Assembly: GCA_031841125.1 (NCBI GenBank)
Contig: CM063114.1
Coordinates: forward strand, 41,623,574 to 41,687,573
Length of the DNA stretch: 64,000 nt
DNA from: Acanthococcus lagerstroemiae
Taxonomy: Eukaryota > Arthropoda > Insecta > Hemiptera > Eriococcidae
Direction of reading: 5' to 3'
Shown: positions 33,430 through 45,836 of the stretch, piece after piece
How the letters are laid out: each line of letters opens with the position of its first letter
Position numbering within the stretch: position 1 is the first letter of the stretch
Notes under the pieces: model-generated
Seen by the model: the letters and a program-made list of their open reading frames with translations, nothing else
Database searches by the model: none
Told to the model about the DNA's origin: nothing
Translations under genes and position numbers: made by a program

Positions 33430-35394
33430 ATTGTTAGCGATTATTAGCTGCAGTATTGCTGTACACTTGGCAAAATATAATTTCGAACTGATTCAATGAC
33501 TAAAATTTGGGCTCGCAACGGAGAGATAAAAAAATGTCAAAATAAGATTTACTGACTTCCGAAATCTAGTTATAAGAGCATGAAGATATCAGTCAGCAAT
33601 AACTCCCCCCCCCCAACATCATAATTCTGTCTGAAAGTTTCAGATATTTCAAAGTGGAGTTCCTGTGCTGATTGCATACAGGATGAAGATTTTACATGAT
33701 TGTTAAATTTCATTAGGAAGGAAGTTGTGCAATTTTTTTTTTGTAGTTCGAGTTTAAGACCTGAAAGCGATTAGGGTAGTCTTGAACAACACCACGTATA
33801 CAACCCTGTCAGGCCCCGTACCAGAATTCTCTCATAAGGGTAGATTTCTTGGTGTTGACCATCGAAAATGATTGAAAAACACTCATTTGCGAGGGAAACG
33901 AACCAAATTTCTTCAATTTTTCGGAGAATTTCCACAAAATCGTTTTACTTTGGACGACTAGGGAGACATTATCCTCCAAATATACCGCTCTTGAAAACAG
34001 CTATGAATCTTCTCAACTTATTATCCATCCATACACGAGCAAGAAGGGGGAGGGGAGATTAGAGTGGAAGCTGTAAAACCAAGCACGTAGCCAGGGGGGG
34101 CTGGTGCAGTCATTTGCTCCCTCTGAGAAAATCGGATTTCTTTTTTACTTTCTAATAACCCGAGTATGATTACGGATTACTATACATTTTTTGAAACTTT
34201 ATCTTAGTATCATTGATTTCTTTCTCGTTCATTCCACATCAGGGTTGTGCCGAAGAATAAACTGGCGTAGACTTTTTTATTCTACGCATAGAATACGCCA
34301 TGTAGAATGAATGACTCTTCTACACTTTTTTAGGAGGGGGGGGGGTTAAATTTTGAAATCATGGATAATTTTTTTAATTTCCGAATCAAAGGACAAAATT
34401 TTTCGCATCAAAAAACAATTTTCTTTCTTTATTGACAGAGAAGGGGAGACGTTTCATTTTTTTTTTCTTCATTCAAAGAGAAAACTAAGTACCTACTTTT
34501 TATTCAAAAAAGGAAGCTATGCCTTTGGTGATTTATTTTTTTTTTCCTTTTTGGCTTAATTTATTTCGGATGACAATTTCATCTCCGGTATTGTGAATTT
34601 TGGTTTTTGGTGCTTCTATCACAATCCTGTTTTGATTATTCTTTCGATTTTTCAATTCTTTCCTTTGTGACTTATGCGTTCCCAATCAAATTTGAAAAAT
34701 TATATTTTATTCTGAATATTTTTATCTTTTCTTTCAGGGGCCTTAATGGGCAGTTCCAAAAAACAGTATACCTATCTATACATGGGTTTAAAAATTTATT
34801 AAAAAAAAAAAAAAAAAAAAAAAAGGTTAAAAAATATTACAACAAAAACAAAAGTAAAAGAAATTTGAAGTTACACTTAATCAAAGACAAGGTTGAACTT
34901 TAAACAGCTGAGGCAATAGCGTGCAGTTTTCTTTTACTCACTGATTTCTTTTACAATTTTATTACATTTTTGTGTGGTTTTTTTTTTTTTTTTTTTTTTG
35001 GTCATAGAAAATTATTTAAAGAGAAATGGTGATATTCTTATTTTTTCTTAAGGACAGGAATAGGTTCTTCTCACGGAGGGAAGAAACCAGACATTCTCTC
35101 TTTTTTTAACCCAATGAATGAACATGCTTCTTCTATTTCAAGAAATGAAATAACTTATTCGGGTTTCTTTCAATAAAAGGCCCAAGTTTTTCTCACTCAG
35201 AAAAGATAACATGTTGTTTCATGAATTTCTGAATTTGATGGAATTGAATTTCGTCCATTCTTTTTAAATCTTGGGCAATATTTTCTAGAATTTAGCAAAG
35301 TATTTTATTAAGTGTTTTCTTAAGCTGACTGCTACGTCGCAACAATCATCAAATGTTTCTGAAATTTACCAAGAATTCGATTTTATGTATAGAG
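33430..35394. other. Unassigned AT-rich DNA with homopolymer runs
   Basis: No gene recognised. AGCACGTAGCCAGGGGGGGCTGG at 34081 resembles one end of a hAT MITE, but no partner end is seen. Poly-G near 34335, poly-A of about 25 at 34800 and poly-T of about 23 at 34979 are present. Confidence 0.4.
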
Positions 35395-35396
35395 TA

Positions 35397-36252
35397 GAGC
35401 GGGGCAAGACCGTGAAGTTAGTTTTTGAATTAGCCCTAGGCCGTTACATTTCGACAAAAACGTTGCAACCAACGTTCTTTTGGAAGCTGAATCCTTTAGC
35501 TACACTTTGACGCAAAAACCAGTTTCTTAACCCAAAATGCGGATTACTCAAACCAGCTTGAATTACGAAGGCGAAAACGCGGTCTTACCCCACTAGGTGG
35601 GGCAAGTCCGTTTTCAAGATATTTTCTAGTCTATAGAAACGAAAATGTGAAAAAAAGTCAAGGTGATGTAAGCCCGTGCTACACCAAAACAATAACTTTG
35701 ACTAATTTAATTTTAGAAATTATATCAGAAAAACTAAAAAAAAAAAACACTAATAACCGTAGCCCTAGGCCGTTACTTCTTGACAAAAATGTTGCAACCA
35801 ATGTTCTTTTGGAAGCTGCATCCTTTAGCTACACTTTGACTATTAGTTTTCTTTGAGTTTTTTTGATATAATTTCTAAAATGAAATTAGTCAAAATTATT
35901 GTTTTGGTGTAACACGGTCTTACCCCACCTTGAGTCTTTTCACATTTTCGTTCCTATAGAATGGAAAATATGTTTTTGATAATTGATAAACGTAATTTTT
36001 GGATGCTTATCGAACCATTGTTTCCTCGTCAACATCGAAACTCGCCCGAGATAAATCTTAAATTCGAAATCACACTTTCAGAAATCTTATCACATACGCT
36101 ACAAATCTTGATATTCAACCTCAAAAATCAACAAGGTTGGTCAGTCACGTACTAGGCAACGTATGACGTCATCAATTCCGAGGTTCGTAAGCATGAAGGT
36201 CCCAGAATTACAAATAACTGTGTGTTGCCCCACTCAAGGTCTTGCCCCGCTC
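35397..36252. mobile_element. Inverted-repeat DNA element with TA flanks
   Basis: Termini GAGCGGGGCAAGACC and GGTCTTGCCCCGCTC are exact inverted repeats, each flanked by TA (35395-35396 and 36253-36254), as in Tc1/mariner-type insertions. Inside are two direct copies of an ~80-bp block (35433-35512 and 35762-35841) with TTCTTTTGGAAGCTG and CCTTTAGCTACACTTTGAC. A pair of ~125-bp inverted arms lies at 35634-35760 and 35834-35960. GGGGCAAG/CTTACCCC motifs recur. No transposase is seen. Confidence 0.7.
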
Positions 36253-36259
36253 TACCCGC

Positions 36260-37360
36260 TCTACAGATTTTTTTTAAATATTTTTTTGAAAATTTATGCA
36301 ATTTTCCTCGTCGCTTACATTATTTGAATATTTTGAGCCGTCGGATAAAATATTATTAGAGCTGTTCCCCGGATCTGGTTCGGAAATGTCCCTACTTGGG
36401 TTAAATTGTCTCCTATTACAATTTGAGTCATACTTGGGGATTTGAGGTGGTTCCTGCTTGGGTGACCTAGTAGTCCTTTGCTGCTTCCATGATTTCATCA
36501 TTCGGAGTTGGAGTGGTTCTTTTGGGATTGCTCAGTAGCCCTTTTCTGTTTCAATAAATTTTTCCAACAAACTTATTATCGTCCGAATCGGAATTGATTA
36601 TATGAGACATGAACGAGGTTAATTTTTGGAATGTTGAGGTTGACTTTTTCGCTCCCTCATTTGTAATGTAGTTTATTCATAAGTTTTTAACTTTTGTAAA
36701 AGTACCACCCGTTCCTGTTCGTTTTTTTTTCTAAGGTTTCTTCAAATCTTTCTCCTAAGTCTAACTTAGCCCTTATTTCAGGGCTCTCCGAATTTCTTAA
36801 GTTTGTACTAGGATTTAATTTTTTGGTGAAATTTTCTGCAAGGGCATTTGATTTCGGTAGAATCGCAAGTGGGGCTTTTTCACCATTTTTTAAAATTTCA
36901 ATTTACATTATGTTACACTTTATAAATTAGAGTAATTTTAAATCCTGAATTAATAAGAATCTGATTAGGGTTCAAATTAAGTCAGAATTTCAGTCACGTT
37001 TTAACCAGATTTTGTACGAAAAAAATACGCCTGCGTCGAACCGCGAATGATAAATTAAAAATAACTGGATTTTTGAAAAGATCACTGACCGGAATTCAGG
37101 CGTTACAAAACGCTTGCATAAAGGTAAGAAAAAACATTTGGTCATTATTTGTATGAATTACCTGTAAATACAAATACTACATATAAGCGCTCGTGCTACT
37201 AGTCGGGCAGCATATTCTTCCATGCCTTCACCAGAATTCCGTAACATCCTCCCCACTACTTTCCCAACAACCATTACTCAAAAAATATAATTCAAGGCTA
37301 TAACCAAAAAATTGTTGTTTTTTTTGTGGGTGGGTGGAGGGGTACCCACATCACGTACAA
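36260..37360. other. Unassigned region
   Basis: A minus-strand 75-codon frame (36274-36498) is Ser/Asn/Pro-rich and low-complexity (KYDSNCNRRQFNPSRD). It vaguely resembles a nucleocapsid linker but has no zinc knuckle. Nothing else is recognised. Confidence 0.3.
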
Positions 37361-37361
37361 C

Positions 37362-37740
37362 CTATTGGCTAGAGACGTGAGAAGTGTATGGATCACATTT
37401 TAGCAGGGCTTCTAGTGTTGAGTTTGGGATGCATGAGTTTCGCGGAGATTGGAATTTTGGGCATTGAGTAATTACATGGTTACTGGAGACAGGAGTAGTA
37501 TACGTATCGCAGGTTGGTTGGGGTAGTTTGTTCAGGATATAGCTATGAGTGAGAGCGGAGTGCCCAGTTCTTAGACTGAAAAGTATTACTTCATCTTTTC
37601 TGGATTTTTGGTAGGATGTTTTCAAGGAGTGAACTGTAGTTTTTATGTATTTCAGTTTGTTAGTTGGTGGGACTTGATCCCAGTGTCGCTGGAAGGATAA
37701 TTTCGTCTGATGAAATACATGATGAACAAAATAAATGCAT
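37362..37740 (-). pseudogene. LINE tail (post-RNase H zinc-knuckle region), jockey-like
   Basis: Minus-strand translation reads WDQVPPTNKLKYIKTTV, SRKDEVILFSLRTGHSALTHSY, then PTCDTYTTPVSSNHVITQCPKF. The family pattern is RKDEV-x-L-x-RLRTGH-x-x-LTH followed by C-x2-C-x-H-x4-C. Here the second Cys is lost (CDTY) and the His and last Cys are kept. It is the very C-terminal part of a non-LTR polyprotein; the upstream RT is not found nearby. Confidence 0.75.
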
Positions 37741-38064
37741 CAAATGCCTAATCGTTACTACATATGCAGGGGACAGAGCTGAGAGAGGAGGAGGTGGATA
37801 AACCTTCCCTAGACAATAATTGTTCGGGTGAATTTGAATGGAATTCTAAGATGTTCCGTATTTTCCCTACTCCCTCTTTAGAGCTCAAATTTCTCTTTTT
37901 ATAGAAAAATCAAGTTAAAATGACTTCGAATCACAAAATTCTAAGGGAGGAGGAATTCATTAACGAAAATACAAGACAGGAATACAAATTTCTTAGCGCA
38001 GAGCCGAGGGAAACTCACATTTTTAAAATTACATCATGCATGCGAAATGGAGAGTAGCGAATCA
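37741..38064. other. Unassigned spacer
   Basis: AT-rich sequence between the LINE tail and the fold-back MITE. No feature seen. Confidence 0.35.
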
Positions 38065-38265
38065 AAACTCACAATTGCCATTTTACTGCTAGGGCACAAA
38101 TAGGCAAAATACTGTACACGGGTGCAGGAATATCTTTGTCGCGCCTGCGAATGTGAGATATGTGTAACATACTCCTTGTTCACAGGCGCAGCAAAGATAT
38201 TCCCACACCCGTGTACAGTATTTTGCCTATTTGTGCCCTTAAAGTAAAATGGCAAATGTGAGTTT
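38065..38265. mobile_element. Fold-back MITE, 201 bp
   Basis: Two ~85-bp arms are inverted copies. AAACTCACAATTGCCATTTTA pairs with TAAAATGGCAAATGTGAGTTT, and ACTGTACACGGGTGCAGGAATATC pairs with the matching right block. The loop is about 27 bases (TGTGAGATATGTGTAACATAC...). No coding capacity. A half copy is at 17511-17625. Confidence 0.85.
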
Positions 38266-38829
38266 AGATTCTTTACCCTTCAAATGTAGTATTTTGTACT
38301 AATGAAAATATTTAAAATCTTAGCTAAACTATAACTATACTGTCTATCGTCTGTCGACCAGTTAGTCAGTGTCTCAGTCTGCTTGAGATTGTCTGTTGTC
38401 TCCTTCAATCTCACGACATGTCCCTATCGACTTCCATATTCCTTCCCCGCCTGCCACTTCGGCAACACACCCAAGACGGGAGGGTCGCTCCAAGTAGAGG
38501 GGGCCGCTTCCATGGTCAGACAGTTACTATAAGACTTCTGCTTCAAGTTATCTGTCGCTTCCTCAAAGTGGGTCGAGCATGTAAGTCGGGTATCGGGTTC
38601 CAGGATCCCCTATCAGTGACTCTCCTCGGGACGGGAGGGAACGCTCACAGGTGTCGAGGTGCCACTGGGCTTCTCCTTTCTCCTTCAAACTTTCTCATCC
38701 GCTACTGTCAGTGTTCGTCTGCTGCTGCAGCGCGGTGGGGACGCCGTTGCTCGATGGATTGGTGGTGGGCCCTCCTTCTTCCGGGTTCTTTTACCGGCGG
38801 CTGCGGGGTCTCCCTGATTCCCGCCAGTC

Positions 38830-41120
38830 AATATTTGTGTGCTGCCAACAGGGGCACTGGGTACGGGTCTACCCTGATTCCCAGTGCTGGAGCCGGCGAC
38901 AGCTTCTGGACAGCGAGTACAGGTCCACTCTGATTCTCGCTGTCCATTGGTTCGTGATGGTGGTCGCCACTGAGAATAACGTTTTCTCCTCTTCCCAAAG
39001 CCGACGCACTGTCTTCGCCGCGAAATCGGCCCACGTATTCCATTCCTTTGGTGAAGCCGTCGGTGGCGAAATGGGTACGTGCGGACCAGTCAGCGCGCAC
39101 TCCGTGAGCACATGCTCCGCAGACTGCGAAAACGTGCCCTCACACTCGCACTGTGGCGGGTCGCGCCATCTCATCTTGTTCAGGAACTCGGTGAAGCATC
39201 CGTGTCCCGTCAGCGCCTGCGTTGTCCCAAAACGAAAGCTGTATTTTGGACTTACGCCGGGCGCTGATGCTGGGGAAAACCAAATGCGTCCATCGATCAG
39301 TCGACGCCTCGTCCCAATGTTTCCTCAGTGATGCGGCGGAACTGCTTGGCCAGCCACTCAAGCGGTACTCCACCAGTGACAGCGGCTAATGCGTCCTCTT
39401 CTTCGCTGCCACTGGTGAGATCATCATCTGCTTCATCGGTGTATTCAACGGCGGCGGCCACCGCCACTATCTGGAAGTTGGTGGATGGGGTGCGGGCCGC
39501 TCTGGGATACGGGCCCCAGTTGGAGATAGGTAGGCTACGACGGAGTAGCCACAGAACTGACCGCTCATGAATCACAAGGTCTATCGGGGCAAGATCAGCT
39601 AGAACGAGTGCTGCTTCCTGACTGACTGTCCGATAGCCTCGGATGCAGAGCTCTGCACCGACATGAACGGCCTGCCGTGTCGTTTTCAGGACCGCCCGGT
39701 GGTACTAGACGAAGCTACAGTACAGAGGGTGCGTTTGCACGCATTCCTGCACCATCATCCGCCTCACCCTGAAGCTGCCGAACAAACTGGTGCATATGCG
39801 GGTCAGGACGGGGAGCGATTTGGCGGCTCAGTCGGTTACCTGCCAAATGTGCTCGATCCAGTTGAGCTGGTCGTCGAGAATCACTCCGAGCTGCCGCACT
39901 GCCGTGGTTGGACGGGCTACCGTCCCTTCTCCAACAGGCAGTTGGATCAAATCCGGTGAGTTCGCTTTTCTGCGTCACAGCAACAGCGCTTCCGTCTTGT
40001 AAGCATTTAGCTCAAGACCCTTGGCCGCGAGTCGAGCTATAATGGTGTCGGTTGCCAGCGCGACAGTGCGCCGCAGTTCCTTCAAAGTCTCGGCGCTACA
40101 GATGAGCAGCGTGTCGTCGGCGTACGCCTGCGCTGAGATCGCCTGATTGATCGGTGCAAGTGTCGAGTTGTAGCCAATGTTCCACAGGACTGGTCCTAGC
40201 ACGGATCCTTGGGGACAGCCTCTCTGGAGCATCCACGACACGTTGCCATTGGTGACTTTGCGGTTGCTGAAGTAGCTGCCAAGTGTGGTCACCAGACATT
40301 GCGGGAAGCGCATGTCCTGCAGCGTGAGCATAGTAGTGTTCTAACTGGCATTGTCGAACGCACAACGTATGTCCAGCGCGTCTTGATTGGTGTCTTTGGA
40401 TGGTTGCGATGGCCGCCACTACTGCATCCTCCGGCGATCGATGAGCCCTGAAACCATGCTGGTGCGGGTCCAGGAGGTTTTCGTACTCCAGATCCCGGTC
40501 AGTATGCGACTTCAGCACTCGCTCGAGCGTCTTCCCTAGGACGGACAGCAAGGTAATTGGGCGGTAGCTGTCCACCAGCTCTGGATCCTTGCGTGGCTTT
40601 GGTACGAACATCACGCGTCCGTCCTCGTTTCCAGCACGCGGGGAAGTGTCCTACTGTTAGACATGCCGTGTAGAGTCGTGGTAGCACTGCTGGATGGCTT
40701 TTATGCAGCGCCTTCAGAGTCTTATGATTCATCCGGTCTGGTCCAGGCGCTTTTCTGTTCACCAAGTTCTTAATCAGCTTGGTGAACAGGTCGGCGCTTC
40801 CTTGGATGTCGGCGGTGTCCACGGCACATCCAACATTTGGGTCGACGAAGAACTTGCTCGCAAACAGTAGTATGGTAGACTCTTCCTCGCTTTTCCTGGG
40901 CGTTTCATCTTCTCGGCGGAGATAGGGCACTGCTGCACGATTTGTACCCTTGCTGACGGTGCAGGCCTTGCCCCGGGGCTTGTCCGACGTGCAAAATTCG
41001 CGCCATGCGGCGTGCTTTGCCTCTTTCAGCGCCTTCCCAGACATCTGGCGAACGGTGCACTGTCGCTCGCAAAGTACCGCCGAGCTGATGGGGTCGCGAC
41101 TTACCCAAGCGACCTGACAT
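38830..41120 (-). pseudogene. R1-like LINE, GC-rich, 5'-truncated and frameshifted
   Basis: On the minus strand from about 41040: NRKAPGPDRMNHKTLKAL (RT lead block), LPRLYTACLTVGHFPACWKRG, FVPKPRKDPELVDSYRPITLLSVLGKTLERV, HGFRAHRSPEDAV, GCPQGSVLGPVLWN (RT B motif) and QAYADDTLLI (C motif, catalytic Asp pair intact). Then, after frame changes, LTGHGCFTEFLNKMRWRDPPQCECEGTFSQSAEHVLTEC, the C-terminal Cys/His knuckle. This set and order match R1-clade elements, which are mainly arthropod. At least three frame changes disable it, but the peptide blocks are well preserved, so it is younger than the other LINE relics. It is also markedly GC-richer. The endonuclease is absent. Confidence 0.85.
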
Positions 41121-42808
41121 CAGCCATCCTTCAAAAATGCAACAACGACGCTACACTTTTACAGCCATCATCAGAACATTCTTCGGCCACACCAAGCTCG
41201 CGCACCACCACCTACTCGCAACCCAACCACCACCGGTCGGCTCCCACTGTCCAAGCCATCCGGATATCACCATCAAACACGTGCTCCTCGAAAGTGTCAA
41301 ATATCTGTCTCGTCGAAATAAGTTCGTAAACAATTTAAATGACGTAAATTTTCTAATTACATCAAATATCCCTAACCTATTACAGTATGTACAAAATACC
41401 AAATTAAGAGAATCTGTGTAATGCAAAATTAACTTGATTGTAAGTTGGATATAGCCGTCAGGCGTTAAGTTATACCGAGTATAGAAAAAAAATCCTCATT
41501 TTTGAATTCAGTTCCATCTAGTTACCGTTTCCCACAATAGGTCAAAATTTAGGCTAAGCCTTTTCCCTGTAGTACTGACGTAACTCCCCCAAGGTTTAAC
41601 GGATCCAACATTTTCGATAAATATAAATATTACCTCAGCCTTTACCTATCCAGCTTTGAATCACCCTAATTAAAAATCAGAATTGCTGGATTTTTTTTTT
41701 TTGAAAGTACTTACCCATCAAAGTTAACGAATTTCGGGTTATTTACTTTCGAGAGTAAATTTAAATCGGGCCTGTGTTTTGTTTCTATTTTCCGTTTATT
41801 TATTTTCGATATCGAAATGAATTTTCTTCTTTTATTCGTGCATTTTCATTTCCAATGATGACGTATTACTGGCTATATTTTATGGGTATTTGGGAAATCC
41901 AACGATAAAATGCCTCGTTCTATCAGCCCGGCAAACGAATCAATTTCTTTAAATTAAAAATATTTGTTCGGCAAACGCGTCGGATTAGTGTAGGGAGGAA
42001 AAATAAGAATACCGCGCCGTCTGAGTAAACCTGAAGCTACCTCGGATCATTTTTTTGTTATGAATGCCGCCCGAGCTAGATAGCCCTGGGATTTACTTCT
42101 GCGCTTCGGCTTCTGCAGATAATACGAAGAGAAAATCGGCTCGAACGAAATTCTGTGTCTTGTCGGTTGACAGTTGCATGTCACCGCGATATTCCTCGCT
42201 CTGTCAGATTTCGAATTACACTCGAAAATGGTTTCATTTGTTCGTTTCTTTTGTACTTCAACTTCAGCCGTCCGTGCTCGTTTATCGGAGATGTTCGCGG
42301 CTCGTTCGGCTGGCTACAGCGGTGTACAGTCTAACGGGACTTGATTTGTTCTAACAGGCGAACGAGCGAATCGAATTCGGATGGACTGTAAGAAACCCAA
42401 TTTCAAAAACCCTGATGACAATATGTACGAAACCAGGAACAGCAATGGAACCCGCCGGAATGTTGAAACTGACCGCTGGAGAAATTCTCTGCTGTAATTT
42501 CACGAAAAATTGATTCTTGATTTCAAATTCACTCGGCATGCTCATGAGTGGAGAACTAGATGTAGCAGGTGTAGCACGCGCTACATTCAACCATAAATTG
42601 CTACACCCGGACAAAAAATTTGCTACACTAACTTCTTATACAAGAAATGCGACAAGAAAACACATGAGGAAAAATTACAAATTTTCAGAAATTGGGAATG
42701 TATATATGAGACAGTGCAGACTGCAGTAGCAAGCAGACTTACACCCAGCGGCCAGCGGTCTCAATGAAATATAAATAATTTAGTGTTATGGGTTAAGGGC
42801 GCTCAGAG
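41121..42808. other. Unassigned region
   Basis: 41121-41330 is GC-richer and may be further LINE sequence, but no motif is readable. 41740-41960 is unique-looking AT-rich DNA. The rest has no recognised feature. Confidence 0.35.
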
Positions 42809-43048
42809 CAGGGGCGAAACTATAGGGGGCGTGGGGGCTTGAAATACCCCCCAATAATTTAGCAGTCGTCTACTTTTAAGACTGTTCATTTGAATTTTCA
42901 ATTTTTATGCATATTTGTTTGTTTATTTTCTTTTTCACTTAAAAAATATTTCAGTTAAAAAATTGGCAAATTTTTAACTTTCAAAAAATATTTGTCGGTA
43001 AATTTTTCTTCTCCATCTTTCCAAACTGGAAGTCAAATTTCGTTTCTG
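42809..43048. mobile_element. hAT-like MITE (CAGGGGCGAAACT family), copy A
   Basis: Left end CAGGGGCGAAACTATAGGGGGCG; right end CAAATTTCGTTTCTG is a decayed inverted match. Same family as 44552-44853 (shared GTCGGYAAATTTTTC and AACTGRAAGTCAA blocks). No target duplication survives. Confidence 0.6.
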
Positions 43049-43479
43049 AAAATGGAGTACCCTGGACCCCTGTTAGAGACTAGTCAGACAAAAGCAGAGG
43101 GTTTCAAGCTGAGTATCGAACGTTATTTGAAAGGTTGAAACAAAGCTGAAATGTGGAAGACATTTCGAAAATCTGAAAGTCGGTAGCAAACGCTGAATTT
43201 CAAATTTCAATGACTATTCGGACTGCCAGCGCGGAAGAGTCGCCCTCTATAATTTTAGGCACAAAAAAAAAAGGAACCATTGAAACCCTATATACTTGAG
43301 AAAAATTCATCAGAATGAAATGAAAATCGTCTCAATGGAAGGAAAATATTATATGTACTATAAATTTTGTCCTAATCATTTCTTCGATAAACGCTTTCGT
43401 TTTCATAATATTTTGAGATTTCTTCGTATTCCTGGAACTGAAATATTCCCCTCGATCAGGGTTACATTCTGTAATGTAG

Positions 43480-44130
43480 TTATTCATTCACTTCCTCACT
43501 CCGTCACTCACTCAATAAGTCAGTGATTCACTCACTCACTTAATTATTCGTTTACTTATTTAGTGATTCACTCAGGTAATCAATCACTTACTCAGTGATT
43601 CAAGGATTCACTCACTTACTTAGTCATTCACTAATTCTCTAATTTAGTTATTAATTCACTTCCTCACTCCATCACTGACTCAATAAGTGAGTGATTCACT
43701 CATTCACTCACTTACTCAGTTATTCATTCATTCCCTAATTCGGTTATTTATTCACTTCGTCACTGAGTCGGTGATTCACTCACTCACTCCGCCATTCGCT
43801 TACTTATTTTGTGATTCACTCAGTCACTCACTTACTTATTCAGTTATTCACACAGTTACACATTCACTTACTCAGTGACTCAGTGATTCACTCAGTCACA
43901 CGCTTATTTATTGAGTTATTCACTCGGTTTCTCCGTCACTCACTCAATGAGTCAGCGATTCACTCATTCACTCAATGATTCAGTGATCACTCACTCACTC
44001 ACTCAATCTCTTACTCAGTGACTCAGCGATTCACCCAGTTACTTGCTTACTTATTCAGTTACTCACTCAATTACTCAGTGACTCAGTGATTCACTCACTT
44101 ACTTAGTTATTCACTCATTCTGTAATGTAG
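43480..44130. repeat. Simple repeat of TCACTCA/AGTGATTCACTC units
   Basis: About 650 bp of ACTC, ATTC and ACTT tetramers broken by CAGTGATTCACTCA blocks. TCACTCA and TGAGTGA both occur, so each stretch can fold on itself. Slightly longer ~100-bp periods are visible (TTCACTTCCTCACTCC at 43488 and 43652). Ser/His/Leu/Thr-rich ORFs are artefacts. Confidence 0.85.
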
Positions 44131-44551
44131 TTATAAGAAATTCACCTTTTGGTCGCAGATATATAAGAGTAGTCGATACCAGCGCTGTAATGCACGAATA
44201 GGAGGGAAATTTAGTCTGGAACAAAAGTCAAAATTCCATGTATTTTTCCCATAAGAACGGAAGGGAACTTCTGGCACGGGTTCCCCTAATTCAATCGACA
44301 GGAAACTTTGTATTTTTTTATTTTATTATATTTATTTGATCTGATTTTATTGGAATCAATTTAGGAAAAGAATCAGAGAAAATTCAGAAAAAAAAATCAC
44401 CAAGAGTAACCAACGACCACTCAATGTGTAAAGGAAGTTGTGCGTTCCTCTCGAGTATTCCTAACATCCTTCCACTTTACCTTCCCAGAATAGAGTATAC
44501 TCATGTGCGCAAATGTGAATGCTTGGGGGATAAGGTTCCAATCTGCATTTG

Positions 44552-44663
44552 CAGGGACGAAACTATGGGGAAGGGGGGGGGGGGGGTGAAACACCCCAAT
44601 AATTAGGCAGTCAGCAAATTTTGAAATTGTTTATTTGAATTTTTCAATTTCTAAGAACGTTTG

Positions 44664-44702
<39 letters not shown>

Positions 44703-44853
44703 TTTTTTTTTTTTTTCAATTAAAAAATCGGCGAATTTTCAAATTTTTATAAAATGTTGTCGGCAAATTTTTAGTTAAAAGAAAATATTTGTCGGCAAAT
44801 TTTCCTTCTTCACCCCCCCCCCCCCCCAAACTGAAAGTCAAGTTTCGCCTCTG
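44552..44853. mobile_element. hAT-like MITE (CAGGGGCGAAACT family), copy B
   Basis: Left CAGGGACGAAACTATGGGG, right GTCAAGTTTCGCCTCTG. It contains poly-G, a (TTA)n microsatellite (44664-44700), poly-T and poly-C. Flanks show no matching 8-mer. Confidence 0.65.
44664..44700. repeat. (TTA)n microsatellite
   Basis: About 12 TTA units running into a T-run to about 44716. Confidence 0.95.
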
Positions 44854-45199
44854 GCTCACATCGCTAGTAATTGGAGGCTCAAAAATAATGATAAAACACG
44901 GAATAAAATAACGTATTGAAAACTGAACATAGCAAGAGGATATTCGCAGGATTTTGAACCACACTTCCCGAACCGAGATGCACTGAGAAGCGCCGCTGCA
45001 AAAAATGTTTATGATCTCATTACCATTAAATGACAGAGATTCAAAATAGTTGATCATTTGTTGTGGCAGCAACTTTATTTGACTTTGAACTTTTTTTTCT
45101 TTTTTTAAAAATTAATTTAAGAAGAAATTCCCAGATGATGTTTTGGATCGTACAATTAAAAGTTATACTTTTCTTGATGGTAAAAAATTGAAAACAGAA

Positions 45200-45490
45200 T
45201 TCCCGATATGCGAAATCCCACCAGTTACCGGGGTAACTAAAGGGGAACCAAGGGTAACCGAGGGGTTTCTGGGTAATCTGAGGGTAACCGAGGGTTGCAA
45301 ATGGGTAAATTTTCCGCGGGTAACTAGACGGTAACTGATTGCTTATCGGGATGCGCAAAATCCCGCCAGTTACCCGGGTAACTAAAGGGGAACCAAGGGT
45401 AACTGGTGGGTGTCTGGATAATCTAAGGGTAACTGGGTTGCAAATGGGTAATTTTTCCGCGGGTAACTAGAGGGCAACTGATTGCGCATC
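45200..45490. repeat. GGTAAC-rich tandem duplication, ~145-bp unit
   Basis: Two units (starting near 45205 and 45350) share ATGCGMAAATCCC, CCAGTTACCSGGGTAACTAAAGGGGAACCAAGGGTAAC and TTTTCCGCGGGTAACTAGA. GGGTAAC or GGTAACC occurs about ten times. Confidence 0.8.
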
Positions 45491-45798
45491 GGGTTGGGTG
45501 TCATATACGAAAAATAAGTATACCCGTGTGAAACTATAGTACCCTAACAGATCGTATTAGAGTACGGCAGATGCGGAGAGCATTTTTGGTGGTGCTGGAC
45601 CATAGTGTCTGTTTCGGATCATTTTGAAAGGAGCTACCTTCTTTTGTGCTTTGGTTTTTACTTCTTTAAGGAATGGTTTCTAGTTGAGTCTGTGATCCAG
45701 TGTGATGCCGAGGAATGTATATGTTGCGGGACAAAACGCACTAGTGAGTTATTTAACTGCGGACGTGGATACTCGTAGCGTCCTTTTTTGGTGAGTAC

Positions 45799-45836
45799 CT
45801 GATGATGGCATAACAGCCGAAAGCGCTCTGGAATAC
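45799..45836 (+). ncRNA. Hammerhead-like core 3 (truncated)
   Basis: CTGATGA, T, GGC-ATAACA-GCC, GAAA, GCGC, TC, TGGAATAC are present, but PLE sequence starts at the first base of CTGATGA. Host DNA GAGTAC upstream could pair by chance with the last bases (GTAC/GTAT-type). Confidence 0.55.

Noticed and set aside
34081..34105. hAT MITE left end (GTAGCCAGGGGGGGCTGG)
   Set aside because: No partner end or target duplication could be found.
36274..36501. Gag/nucleocapsid-like ORF
   Set aside because: Low-complexity Ser/Asn/Pro composition with no CCHC knuckle.
43687..43878. HSLTQ/HSLI-repeat ORF
   Set aside because: Translation of the ACTC-type simple repeat.
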